Of a DNA stretch of 39,536 nucleotides, positions 9,268 through 17,611 are shown one piece after another (the stretch's first letter is position 1; the number at the start of each line of letters is the position of its first letter). A program made the translations under genes and the position numbers. Source of the DNA: CAZICM01 sp964537685 (GTDB taxonomy: Bacteria > Myxococcota_A > Polyangia > Polyangiales > Polyangiaceae); NCBI GenBank assembly GCA_964537685.1, contig CAZICM010000078.1, positions 1-39,536 on the forward strand. The letters are read 5' to 3'. A model generated the notes under the pieces. That model was not told the origin of the DNA and searched no databases. It worked only from the letters and a program-made list of their open reading frames with translations.

Positions 9268-10287
9268 CTAGCGCATGATCTCTTCCACCGATCGGCTGGT
9301 GGCAGAGGCCAGTCCTTGGGCCAATTTCATCGGATCGATTTCCACCGCAATCGCAACCGCATCGGAAGCGTGGGTTGGCAGAGCGGGGCTCTTGGGCTGA
9401 TCGAGGCCCAGCAAATGACCAAATGAGCTTTGGGCAAAGTCATTCCATGAAGCATGAAGCTGATCGGCGGCTCCCTGCGCATCCGTCCTAAAATCGCCGG
9501 ACACCACCAGCGTAAAGGCCAAGCCTTCGCGCGCCGAGGGACGCGCCGAACATCCCAGCGCCACCGCCGCGCTCAATAAACCCCGCGCTCCCCGGCTGAG
9601 CTCGCCTTCAAAGGGGCCCAGCGCAAAGGACAACAGCGGTGCCGGTCCCAGCCTCGCCGATAGCGCTTTCAGGGGATCTTGCGCCAAAACAGCCGGCGAA
9701 CGTTTGAGTTTTTGTTCCGCAAAGAGCGCCGCAATTCGGGCAGGCCCTGTGTGAAGGCTTCCGCCCGTTTGAAGAACAAATACCATGGGATTGGCTCCGA
9801 GCAGGGTCAGCGCATGAGGAGAATCGCCGATACGGCCGCTTAACCGAAGCAGATCGGGCCGGTCTTGAGCCCGCTTGATTTGCCCCGTCAGCCGTTTGAA
9901 CATCCATTGTTCGACGGCTTCGGGCTTTGCCGAAGCTTTTCCTAAATAGACCAAGGACTCCCGCTCTTTTTCATCGCGGTACAAGGCAATCGCAGCCTGC
10001 TCCAAAGAACGGAGTTCTATGCCGGTACGCTGAGCAAATTGATCGAATTGCCCATCGGGGACAATCAGCGCCACCGCGGGTTTTAGCCAGGGAAGGGAAG
10101 CCCATTCGGAAGGATGTATAAAAATAACCCAGCGCAGGCCCGCAAGCGGGAGAAGCAAATCCAGCGTGTCGATGCGAAGCGGAGGAAGCGGAGCCGGTTT
10201 AGGCGGCGCTGTGGCGATGGGCGTGCCGGAGCAGCCCGCGGTGCATAGCAGCGAGGACAAAACCCAAAGCCATTGCCTCCGGTTCAC
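9268..10287 (-). CDS. Putative lipoprotein of unknown function
   Basis: A protein of 339 residues with a short basic N-terminus, a hydrophobic stretch and a probable lipidation site (SSLLCTAGC, Cys19), then a Pro/Ala-rich linker. The remainder is a globular periplasmic or outer-surface domain with alternating strands (LRWVIFIHPSEWASLPWLK, VALIVPDG, SLVYLGKAS). It has no motif I can assign. Position is informative only for expression: it starts 7 bases after the TyrRS stop and probably shares its transcript. Confidence is high that it is a real gene and low for any role. Confidence 0.8.
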   Translation of the reverse strand: MNRRQWLWVLSSLLCTAGCSGTPIATAPPKPAPLPPLRIDTLDLLLPLAGLRWVIFIHPSEWASLPWLKPAVALIVPDGQFDQFAQRTGIELRSLEQAAIALYRDEKERESLVYLGKASAKPEAVEQWMFKRLTGQIKRAQDRPDLLRLSGRIGDSPHALTLLGANPMVFVLQTGGSLHTGPARIAALFAEQKLKRSPAVLAQDPLKALSARLGPAPLLSFALGPFEGELSRGARGLLSAAVALGCSARPSAREGLAFTLVVSGDFRTDAQGAADQLHASWNDFAQSSFGHLLGLDQPKSPALPTHASDAVAIAVEIDPMKLAQGLASATSRSVEEIMR

Positions 10288-10294
10288 GAAGCGC

Positions 10295-11533
10295 TCAGGT
10301 AATTTTTAAATATTTAAATTGGCGGTTTTTGCTGCCGACTCTCAATAAATAACGCCCGCCTTTGTTGAGCTTGTGCTGTTCGTCGCGCACCGGTTCATGA
10401 TCGACTTGCACCGCGCCTCCCGAAATAAGCCTGCGGGCTTCGGATGTCGATTTAGCGAGCCCGGCCAGCGACATCGCCTTGGCCATCCAGATGTTTTCGC
10501 CCTCGGCCGAAAGCTCGCGTTCTTCGACCTTATCGGGCAGCCCGCCCGCGGCTACGTTGCGCCGCCGTGATAATGCGGCATTGGCTTCATCCGCCGAATG
10601 AAAGCGCGTGACGATTTCCAGCGCGAATTGTTCTTTCACGCCGATAATGTCCGCCCGGCCCGCTTCCGCGTCCCGCTTGAGCTCGGCAATTTCAGCCGTG
10701 GAACGCGATGATAAAAGCTCCATGTAACGCCATACGACCATGTCGTCGATCAGCATCAGTTTTTGGAGCATTTCAAAAGGCGGCTCGGTAACGCCGATGT
10801 AATTGCCTGCGCTTTTGGACATTTTCGCGCCGTGGACTTTTCCATCGACCATGCGCGCGTGAATGCCTTCTAAAATAGGCGTTGTCATCACCATCTGCGC
10901 ATGCAGCCCATAACGCGGCATCAGATCGCGGCCCACCAGCAAATTAAATAACTGATCGGTGCCGCCCAGTTCGATATCGCATTGAAGCTCTACCGAGTCG
11001 TAGGCTTGAAGCAGCGGATATAAAAATTCGTGAACATGAATGGGACGATTATCCGCGAAACGCTTTGAAAAATCGTCGCGCTCCAGCATGCGCGCCACCG
11101 TGTATTTGGCGCACAGTTCAATCATCTGGCTGGGATTGAGTTGGTCGAGCCATTCGTGGTTGTAGCGAACTTGTGTGCGCTCTTTGTCCAGTATCTTAAA
11201 AGCTTGGCTTTGATAGGTTTCGGCCGCGGCCATTACTTCTTCGCGCGTTAGCCTGGGCCGCGCTTCGTTTTGGCCCGTGGGATCGCCGACCAGCGCCGTA
11301 AAGCTGCCCACCACGAAAATAACCTGATGCCCTAAGTCTTGAAACTGCCGCATTTTCTGCATCAAGACCGTGTGGCCCAGATGCAGGTCCGGGCGGGTCG
11401 GATCGAATCCAGCCTTGACGCGAAGGGGTTTGCCGCTGGAGAGCCGCTCGGCAAGCTCGCTCTGGACATGGACGTCCACGGTGCCGCGCAGCAGGATTTC
11501 AAGCTGATGTTGCGGTTCGGAAGAGGCGTGCAT
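10295..11533 (-). CDS. tyrS: Tyrosine--tRNA ligase
   Basis: A class I aminoacyl-tRNA synthetase of 412 residues. The signature HIGH-type motif appears as HLGH in PDLHLGHTVL, and KMSKS in GAKMSKSAGNYIG. The C-terminal 60 residues form an S4 RNA-binding domain (SLAGLAKSTSEARRLISGG, VQVDHEPV). Start: the ATG at 11533 is preferred; a TTG at 11545 overlapping the upstream stop would add four residues and is not supported by a better ribosome-binding site. It lies 8 bases after the IHF/HU gene and 7 bases before a lipoprotein gene, so the three are probably co-transcribed. Confidence 0.96.
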   Translation of the reverse strand: MHASSEPQHQLEILLRGTVDVHVQSELAERLSSGKPLRVKAGFDPTRPDLHLGHTVLMQKMRQFQDLGHQVIFVVGSFTALVGDPTGQNEARPRLTREEVMAAAETYQSQAFKILDKERTQVRYNHEWLDQLNPSQMIELCAKYTVARMLERDDFSKRFADNRPIHVHEFLYPLLQAYDSVELQCDIELGGTDQLFNLLVGRDLMPRYGLHAQMVMTTPILEGIHARMVDGKVHGAKMSKSAGNYIGVTEPPFEMLQKLMLIDDMVVWRYMELLSSRSTAEIAELKRDAEAGRADIIGVKEQFALEIVTRFHSADEANAALSRRRNVAAGGLPDKVEERELSAEGENIWMAKAMSLAGLAKSTSEARRLISGGAVQVDHEPVRDEQHKLNKGGRYLLRVGSKNRQFKYLKIT

Positions 11534-11541
11534 GAATACGA

Positions 11542-11868
11542 TCAATCTTTATCGTCGTCGGCCTCGGCGCCGCCCGAGATGGGCTGGTGCGAGCCTTTGT
11601 TGACGAGATCGCGCAGCTCCTTGCCCACTTTAAAGAAAGGCAGGCGCTTCGCGGGTACGGGCACGGGTTTGCCCGTGCGGGGGTTGCGGCCACTGTAAGG
11701 TTTGTAGGGCCTGACGCTAAAACTGCCAAAGCCGCGGATTTCAATGCCATCGCCTTGATGCAAGGCTTGGGTCATCGAATCGAAGACGCAGTTGACGACC
11801 AATTCGGCGCGCGCCTTGGTGAGTTCGGCCCTTGCAGCGATGGCGTCGATGAGCTCGCTTTTCGTCAT
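11542..11868 (-). CDS. IHF/HU-family DNA-bending protein, closest to IHF beta
   Basis: A protein of 108 residues. The start at MTKSELIDAIA is fixed by the family's invariant beginning; the open frame upstream to 12048 is not conserved-looking and lies inside the preceding gene. The IHF/HU signature is clear: GDGIEIRGFGSFSVR, GRNPRTGKPVPVPAK (the DNA-intercalating beta-arm with its Pro) and FKVGKELRDLVN. The acidic C-terminal tail (GGAEADDDKD) is an addition beyond the usual fold end. It follows the GT-C genes by 55 bases and precedes tyrS by 8. Confidence 0.93.
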   Translation of the reverse strand: MTKSELIDAIAARAELTKARAELVVNCVFDSMTQALHQGDGIEIRGFGSFSVRPYKPYSGRNPRTGKPVPVPAKRLPFFKVGKELRDLVNKGSHQPISGGAEADDDKD

Positions 11869-11923
11869 GGTGTGTTGATTCAATCGTGATTCGATTGGGT
11901 TGGTCAATGATTTTGTGGGGTTT

Positions 11924-13930
11924 TTAGGGAGAGGATTGGATATCGATTTTATCGAGTCCGAATGTGCTGGGATCGGGGTGGCCGCTGTGGATGAGGCGTA
12001 GTTTAAGCTGGCTGAGTCCGTTTGGGATGGTGATGGGCGGGAGGGCATGGCAAGCGCTTTGTTCGCCGGTGCTGGGAGGTGTCCAGGTGTGGAGGATGCG
12101 GGCCGTGTCGATCAACTGAATTTGCGATGAATTGGGCGTTGCAGGTCCAACGACATGGAGCGTGATGGTTTTACCTTCGAGCTGGGCCTTGGGGAGCAGA
12201 AGGTCGGCGTGGCCTGTTTGGCCGGTTTTGGTGTGAATGGCCATAAAACGCTGATCGGAAAGGCAAGCGGGGCCTGTCCAGGCGGGTATGGCCCAGGCGT
12301 TGTGCTGAGCGTAGGCGGGCCATAGATGCTCGCCTTCGAGGATGGGGACGGGTTTGGGGGAATAGCTTTCGATGGTGATGGGGGAGGGGCGGGTGTGGTC
12401 GATGCGATAGCGGTATGCGGGTGGAAAACCCAAGGATTGCCAGGCCCAATAGTCGAGGATATCGCCTTGGAAACGGGCGATATGGGGATGGCTGGGGCGT
12501 GTTGGGCTGGGTTCAAAGGCGAGGTTAAAGCCGTAATCGGAATCGAGAAAGAGCAGGGCGTTTTGAGTGAGGATGGGCGGGGACAGGTGGCTTGGGTCGA
12601 ATTTAGGCTGGCCTCCTTCGCGGTCGCGGAGATGAGCGTGCTCGCGGCTGGTTTGAAGGGCAAAGCCCAGCAGGCTAAGGGCGAGGGCGATGCTGAGGGC
12701 GCGATGGGGCGGCTGTTTGAGCGTGGCGGCGATTTCAATGAGGGCGAGGGCGCACAGGATATGTTCGAAGGGAAGGATATCGGCGTAAAAGCGGGCGCCT
12801 CCCCCGGGGTAGTTGCCATCGAAATAAAAGGGGATGTAGGCGGCGATTTGAAATAAAATTGCAAAGAATAGTATACACATACGTTTGTATTTGCGGGAAT
12901 AATAAGCGCCGAGCAGGGGGAGTAGGATAAGCGGCGAAGCATTGAGCGGATCGGCCAGATGCATTTTAAGGCGGCGAAGCGTGGTTTTCGCGGCGGGCCA
13001 AGCATCGAAGCCGCTTGGGAGGTTATGCCTTACAAAGTCGCCGTGTTCTTGGAGGCAGCCAATATCTTGGCCAAAGCCATAGCGGAAACAATTGGGCGGG
13101 CCGTCGGCCAGGGCGTAATAGAGCTGTTGAGAAGACATGCCGAATTGGCCGCCGGTAGCGCTGTATTGATGGGCGAAGAAGAGGAGCAGGCCGGGGAGCA
13201 GGCCCAGGGCGAGGGGGAAGAGAGGGCGGAGGCGCGCCGGCGATCGTCCGAGAATGAGCGCGATGGCAAGGGCGCAGGCGGCGCCGCTGATGGGGCGGGC
13301 CGAACAGAGAAAGCCGAGAAAGAGGCCGGAGATCAGGCTTGGGCCAAAGGATGCGGTGGAGGCGGCGCGGAAGGCAAAGCTTAAGGCAAGCGTGAAACAG
13401 AGGGCCGACAAGCCATGAGACATGGTATCGGCGGTGTGGTAGCGAAGGACGGCGCAGAATACAGAAAATATGGCGGCCCATACGGGAAGATGGGTTTTGA
13501 TTAAATTGATTTTATATTCGTTTTCATTGGAAAACGATTCGGATTTGATTGTGCATCGGGCCAAATCGAAGGTGGCTATGGTGATGGCGGCGGCCAACAA
13601 TGGGCCTTGGGCCATGGGAATTCCGGCGCGGATAAAGAGCGATAGGAAGGCGGGATAGCCGGGCGGGAAGAGGACGGAAAGGCAGGGACCCGAAGGACTT
13701 TCGTTGAGAATTAAAAAACGCCCGTGCGCGGAGGCGATGGGATCGGGCGCGGGAAAGCAGAAATAGCCGCGCGCGATGGCGCGGGCGGAGAGCATGTAGG
13801 ATGTGGCGTCGATGATCCGGCTTCCTCCCCGGAGATAGGCGTGGATGTAGAGCGCCGATAAAAGCGCGGCCAAGAAGGCGCATCCAGCGAGGGCCCAGCG
13901 GGTGGGAATGCGGATCAGGCCCAATTTCAT
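11924..13930 (-). CDS. Multi-pass membrane protein, probable GT-C type glycosyltransferase
   Basis: A protein of 668 residues. About ten hydrophobic segments fill the first two thirds, and a soluble domain of about 240 residues follows. The first loop has RIIDATSYMLSARAIARG, reminiscent of the acidic-residue loop of GT-C (GT39/GT83-like) enzymes, which use lipid-linked sugars. FPPGYPAFLSLFI and DGNYPGGGARFYADILPF also fit that superfamily. The start at 13930 overlaps the stop of the upstream gene as ATGA; the longer reading from 13981 lies inside that gene. The family call is inferred from topology and loop pattern only, and the donor and acceptor are unknown. Confidence 0.72.
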   Translation of the reverse strand: MKLGLIRIPTRWALAGCAFLAALLSALYIHAYLRGGSRIIDATSYMLSARAIARGYFCFPAPDPIASAHGRFLILNESPSGPCLSVLFPPGYPAFLSLFIRAGIPMAQGPLLAAAITIATFDLARCTIKSESFSNENEYKINLIKTHLPVWAAIFSVFCAVLRYHTADTMSHGLSALCFTLALSFAFRAASTASFGPSLISGLFLGFLCSARPISGAACALAIALILGRSPARLRPLFPLALGLLPGLLLFFAHQYSATGGQFGMSSQQLYYALADGPPNCFRYGFGQDIGCLQEHGDFVRHNLPSGFDAWPAAKTTLRRLKMHLADPLNASPLILLPLLGAYYSRKYKRMCILFFAILFQIAAYIPFYFDGNYPGGGARFYADILPFEHILCALALIEIAATLKQPPHRALSIALALSLLGFALQTSREHAHLRDREGGQPKFDPSHLSPPILTQNALLFLDSDYGFNLAFEPSPTRPSHPHIARFQGDILDYWAWQSLGFPPAYRYRIDHTRPSPITIESYSPKPVPILEGEHLWPAYAQHNAWAIPAWTGPACLSDQRFMAIHTKTGQTGHADLLLPKAQLEGKTITLHVVGPATPNSSQIQLIDTARILHTWTPPSTGEQSACHALPPITIPNGLSQLKLRLIHSGHPDPSTFGLDKIDIQSSP

Positions 13931-16185
13931 TCGGGCAGGCGGCCGTTGTGGGCGTGTCCGGCGCGCCCTTCGGTCACCCAAAGATGGTACGCGGTGAAAT
14001 CGCCGTCGGCGCGGTACAGCTCGAGGGAAAAGGGCGAGCGTAGTCCGGGGGGCAATTCGATCGATGTTTCAGACCATCCTCGCTGTTTTCCGGCGTGAAG
14101 CTGGCCTAGAGACTGTCCATCGGCGCGGATTTCAAGGGTGCCCGATTCGCCGGCGATGGCGCGCACAATAAGGCGTCCCGGGCCGCTGGGCGCTTGAAGC
14201 GTGGCCGTTTCGCTTCGTCCCGCGGGAACAATACGGCCCGCATCGAAGAGATCGCTGTTGGGATCTTCGGGATCGGGCAGGACGCGGAACACAACAAAAC
14301 CCATTCCAGGCCGGGGAAACACATAGTTGTGCGCGCGTTCGCTGACGAGATCGGCGATATCGAGTTCGTCGATGATGCGTTCGCCATCGGCGAGGGAACG
14401 GGGCCTTCCCGCTTGATCGAGGGCGCTGAAATCGGCCCGGTAAATGACTTTTTCGGCGCCTCCGCAGATGACATTGCCGATGACGGGCACTTGAGCCACG
14501 CGGCGTCCAAAGAGGCCGACAAACTCGCCCCACCAGCCTGGATAGAGGGCCATGTAATCGGGGCGTTCGCTGTCGGGCAGGCGTTCGATGAGTTCGATGG
14601 ATGCGCCTAGGCCATGCACATTGGCGCGGGCAAAGGGGAAATCGTGATAGCCGCCCAGGCCGATCAGATCGAGGCCGGGGCGATCGGCGATGTAGATAAG
14701 CGCGCCTGCGTCGCCTACCAAAATACGCCTGGGTTTATGGGCCGCGAGCATCCGGCCCGCGATGACATGCTGGTCTCGGATATTGCGGCAAGCCCTTCCG
14801 AAGAACCAAACCTGATCGCGGATATTGTCTTGATGGCACACATAAAAGCCCGTCATGATCGCGATGGCGGAGGCGATGCGGGCGAGCCAAAAACCCCGGG
14901 TTTGCAAGGTGTTTCCAGGCCGGTTGACGAGCGCGGCGAGGCCCAGCGCGCTGAGCATCAGAAGCCAGGCCACGGCGCTCATCGTGTAGCGTTCGTTCTG
15001 CCAGCGCACTTGGCCGTTCAGCGAGACCGTGGCGAGCCATGCGATCACCTGGATGTAAACGGTGATGACATAGGCGCGGATACGCTTGTCGCTAAGGCCG
15101 ATTAGCGCGGTGAGCGGCACGAGATAGCCCACCGGAAAAATATCGGAGAAGTGATGCTGGCAGAGGCGCAGGACGACGTATTTGAGATGCGACAGATACT
15201 CTTGCCATTTTTGATCGGCGCTCATGTACGGATGGTTGAGCGCGAGTTTGGTGATGGCGCCCGCCGACGACCATTCGCCTGTAAATACGCGGTTTGCGGT
15301 GCTGTGCAGAACGAGGGCAAGCACGCCTGGAAGCGAGGCGCACACGAGGGTGATGGCGGCTGCGCGCAGGCCCAATGCGCGGCGGGCCGAGAGCGCGGTG
15401 AAGATGGCGAAGGCGGCGATGCAGACGGCGGATTCGGGGCGGGTGAAGTAGAGCAGCACGCCCGAAAAGCCGAGCAAGAGAGCCCTCCCCGCGATGGGTT
15501 TGGGTTCTGCGCTTGGACCTTGAGGAAGATGGCCGATCAGCGAAAGCGCGGCCCCCAAGCACAGGCCCCACACCCCGAGATGAAGAGCGTTTTCCATGCC
15601 GCTCCACAGCGACCAATTCAGCGCGCCTACGGAGAGCACGACGGGCGGCATCAAGTATTTGGCCCAGCGGCCCAAGGGTTCAAAGAGCGCTTTCGATGCG
15701 AGAAAAAACGCGAACACCGATAGGCAGGCGATCCACGCCGCCCAGAGCATCAGCTCGAGCCCGCGAAAGCCGATCCAGTATCCAGGCGCCAGCACAAAGG
15801 GATACAAAATGCTGGTATTGCCGCTGGAAAAGCCATTTCCTTCCGACCATTCAAAAGGAAAGCCGCGCGCGGTTGCCCTCGCGTAATCGAAGTGAATAAA
15901 CACATCGTCGAGAGGCGCGGACCATTCGCCTCCGGTTTGTGCGTGCAGCGAGCGATAAAAAAGCGCCGCCGCCGATAAAATGCACAGGCCCGCGTAAACG
16001 GCGAAAAGAACCGCGTCATACAAGGCCCAGTGCGCAACCAAGCGGCTCACGAAATCGGCAGGGCGCCCGGCCGCCGAAAAAGGCTCTTGGGGGTCTGGGC
16101 GTTGAGCTTCGGGCTCGATTTCCGGCAAAGATTGTTCGGGCGAAGGGCTTTCGGATTCGCCGGATGGGGCGGAAGGCAAAGGCAC
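13927..16185 (-). CDS. Multi-pass membrane protein, probable GT-C type glycosyltransferase with a periplasmic C-terminal domain
   Basis: A protein of 752 residues starting with GTG at 16185, with AAAAGG about 6 bases upstream. A Pro/Glu-rich cytoplasmic N-terminus (1-45) precedes the first membrane helix (about 56-76). The first loop carries PLDDVFIHFDYARATARG, with the Asp93-Asp94 pair typical of GT-C catalytic loops, then SSGNTSILYPFVLAPGYWIG. About ten helices follow and then a soluble C-terminal region of some 280 residues. It is coupled by ATGA to a second protein of similar architecture, so the two may act together in surface glycan or lipid glycosylation. The substrate is unknown. Confidence 0.75.
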   Translation of the reverse strand: MPLPSAPSGESESPSPEQSLPEIEPEAQRPDPQEPFSAAGRPADFVSRLVAHWALYDAVLFAVYAGLCILSAAALFYRSLHAQTGGEWSAPLDDVFIHFDYARATARGFPFEWSEGNGFSSGNTSILYPFVLAPGYWIGFRGLELMLWAAWIACLSVFAFFLASKALFEPLGRWAKYLMPPVVLSVGALNWSLWSGMENALHLGVWGLCLGAALSLIGHLPQGPSAEPKPIAGRALLLGFSGVLLYFTRPESAVCIAAFAIFTALSARRALGLRAAAITLVCASLPGVLALVLHSTANRVFTGEWSSAGAITKLALNHPYMSADQKWQEYLSHLKYVVLRLCQHHFSDIFPVGYLVPLTALIGLSDKRIRAYVITVYIQVIAWLATVSLNGQVRWQNERYTMSAVAWLLMLSALGLAALVNRPGNTLQTRGFWLARIASAIAIMTGFYVCHQDNIRDQVWFFGRACRNIRDQHVIAGRMLAAHKPRRILVGDAGALIYIADRPGLDLIGLGGYHDFPFARANVHGLGASIELIERLPDSERPDYMALYPGWWGEFVGLFGRRVAQVPVIGNVICGGAEKVIYRADFSALDQAGRPRSLADGERIIDELDIADLVSERAHNYVFPRPGMGFVVFRVLPDPEDPNSDLFDAGRIVPAGRSETATLQAPSGPGRLIVRAIAGESGTLEIRADGQSLGQLHAGKQRGWSETSIELPPGLRSPFSLELYRADGDFTAYHLWVTEGRAGHAHNGRLPE

Positions 16186-16203
16186 AGCGCCTTTTTACAC
16201 GAG

Positions 16204-16224
16204 GCGGGCAAAGCTTTGTCCCGC
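16204..16224. promoter_or_regulatory. Near-perfect palindrome between divergent genes, possible operator
   Basis: The core CAAAGCTTTG (16209-16218) is a perfect palindrome. It is flanked by GCGGG on the left and by CCCGC on the right, with one extra T between core and right arm. It lies in the 143-base space between the divergent starts at 16185 and 16329. The symmetry is seen directly; a role in binding a dimeric regulator is inference. Confidence 0.35.
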
Positions 16225-16328
16225 GCTTTGATTGACCCTCAAGCCTGCCCTCACGTAGAAGTACATGGTCCGCGTTTGAGTGCGGCGATGTGCACTGTTT
16301 GCGAGCATGAATTGGGGAGCCCGAACCC

Positions 16329-17594
16329 ATGCGCTGGTTCGTTTACGTAAGCTCGATGGAACCGAATGCCCCGCCTATGGGGCAGCCTTTGTGCGTGGAA
16401 GCGCCGCAGTGGCAGCCGGCCCTTCAAAAGGCGAGGATGTTGCGTGGCGATACGGGGGCCTTGGCCAGTTTTTCAATCGAGGTCCTCGAGGATGGATACA
16501 GTGCGGTCGATCCTCTATCGAAGCTTCGGTATTTGATTCAGCGGGCCCCGGATGATGCGCCGCTGAGCATGGCGGTGATTCCCAAGGCCAGAGCGTCATC
16601 GCCCGGTGTTTCGGCCGCGCCCGCGCCTGTTCCCGCCGCGCCTTCGATACGGCTCTTTGTTTCGCGGGATGAAGAACCGACGGCCGAGACACCACTGACC
16701 TACAAAGAAAGGGTTTACGCGGTGCCCAAGGGCACGCCGGACAACGAAGCCCATGGGCTCTTGATGGGCTGTTTTGATGAGCTTCGCACGGAACAGGAAC
16801 AAGACGGCGGGCACGTCTTTTTAAGCCTTGCCGTATTCGATCATCTGTTTGAGACCAAGCCGAGGCGAAGGCCGCTTGTGACCTTGGAATGGAAGAGTTG
16901 GAAAGGCCAAGAGCCTGAGATTCGCTATCCCGCGAGGGAGGCGAAGGCTCAGCGGGAAGCCGAAAAAGCGGCTGGAACGGCGACGGGCTCTTCAACGCCG
17001 AATATGCCGGCGGTGCGCCCAAGCTCGATTTCCGGATCGATGCCCGCCGTTATCAGCACGACGAAAACCAATCCGCCTCCTTCTGCCAAACGGCTTCTTT
17101 CCAAGGATTTAGAGCGCACGCTGGAAGAGGGCGCGGCCGTGCTCTCCAAGGTGCAGAGCGCCGAAGCGGGTGCGGAAGGCATTCTCGAAGCGCTGCAGGA
17201 GAGGTTTCCCTGCGAGCTGATGATGGTGTCGTTTTATGAGGCGAAACCCAGGGAATTCGTCGTTGTGAAACAAAGCGGTCGGGGGTCGGCCGCGCTGTCC
17301 TTGCGCACATCGGAATTCACGCCTGCGGTGAGAGCCGCGCTGATTGCGGGTGAAGCGGTTGTGATTGCGCAGGCGGCACAGGATTCGCGCATCCGCATGG
17401 ATGAGCGGTGGAAGGCGATGGGCTATTCGCCCAAGAGCCTCGTGTGCATACCGCTTCAAGACGAAGGAACGCATCTAGGTCTGCTCGAGCTTGTCAACCC
17501 GCTCGACGGCGACCCATTCTCGGACGATGAAAGCCGCGCATTCACCAAGCTGGGAAAGATCTTTTCGGCGTTTTTAGCGGCTCAGGGGCGGTAG
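16329..17594 (+). CDS. GAF-domain protein with an unassigned N-terminal region
   Basis: A protein of 421 residues. GGGGAG lies about nine bases before the ATG. Residues 1-215 hold two short globular parts that I cannot assign, with a Pro/Ala linker between them. Residues about 215-260 are a Ser/Pro/Lys-rich linker. Residues about 270-418 form a GAF-like domain (ILEALQERFPCELMMVSFYE, KSLVCIPLQDEGTHLGLLELVNP). There is no membrane segment or catalytic output domain. The gene ends 17 bases before a sensor histidine kinase, so a role in feeding a signal to that kinase is plausible but unproven. Confidence 0.78.
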   Translation: MRWFVYVSSMEPNAPPMGQPLCVEAPQWQPALQKARMLRGDTGALASFSIEVLEDGYSAVDPLSKLRYLIQRAPDDAPLSMAVIPKARASSPGVSAAPAPVPAAPSIRLFVSRDEEPTAETPLTYKERVYAVPKGTPDNEAHGLLMGCFDELRTEQEQDGGHVFLSLAVFDHLFETKPRRRPLVTLEWKSWKGQEPEIRYPAREAKAQREAEKAAGTATGSSTPNMPAVRPSSISGSMPAVISTTKTNPPPSAKRLLSKDLERTLEEGAAVLSKVQSAEAGAEGILEALQERFPCELMMVSFYEAKPREFVVVKQSGRGSAALSLRTSEFTPAVRAALIAGEAVVIAQAAQDSRIRMDERWKAMGYSPKSLVCIPLQDEGTHLGLLELVNPLDGDPFSDDESRAFTKLGKIFSAFLAAQGR

Positions 17595-17611
17595 GCGCGA
17601 CAATGTGATTT

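Noticed and set aside
11869..12048. A 60-residue N-terminal extension of the IHF/HU protein.
   Set aside because: The extension is Ser/Pro/Asn-rich, lies largely in the end of the preceding gene, and the family begins at MTKSELI.
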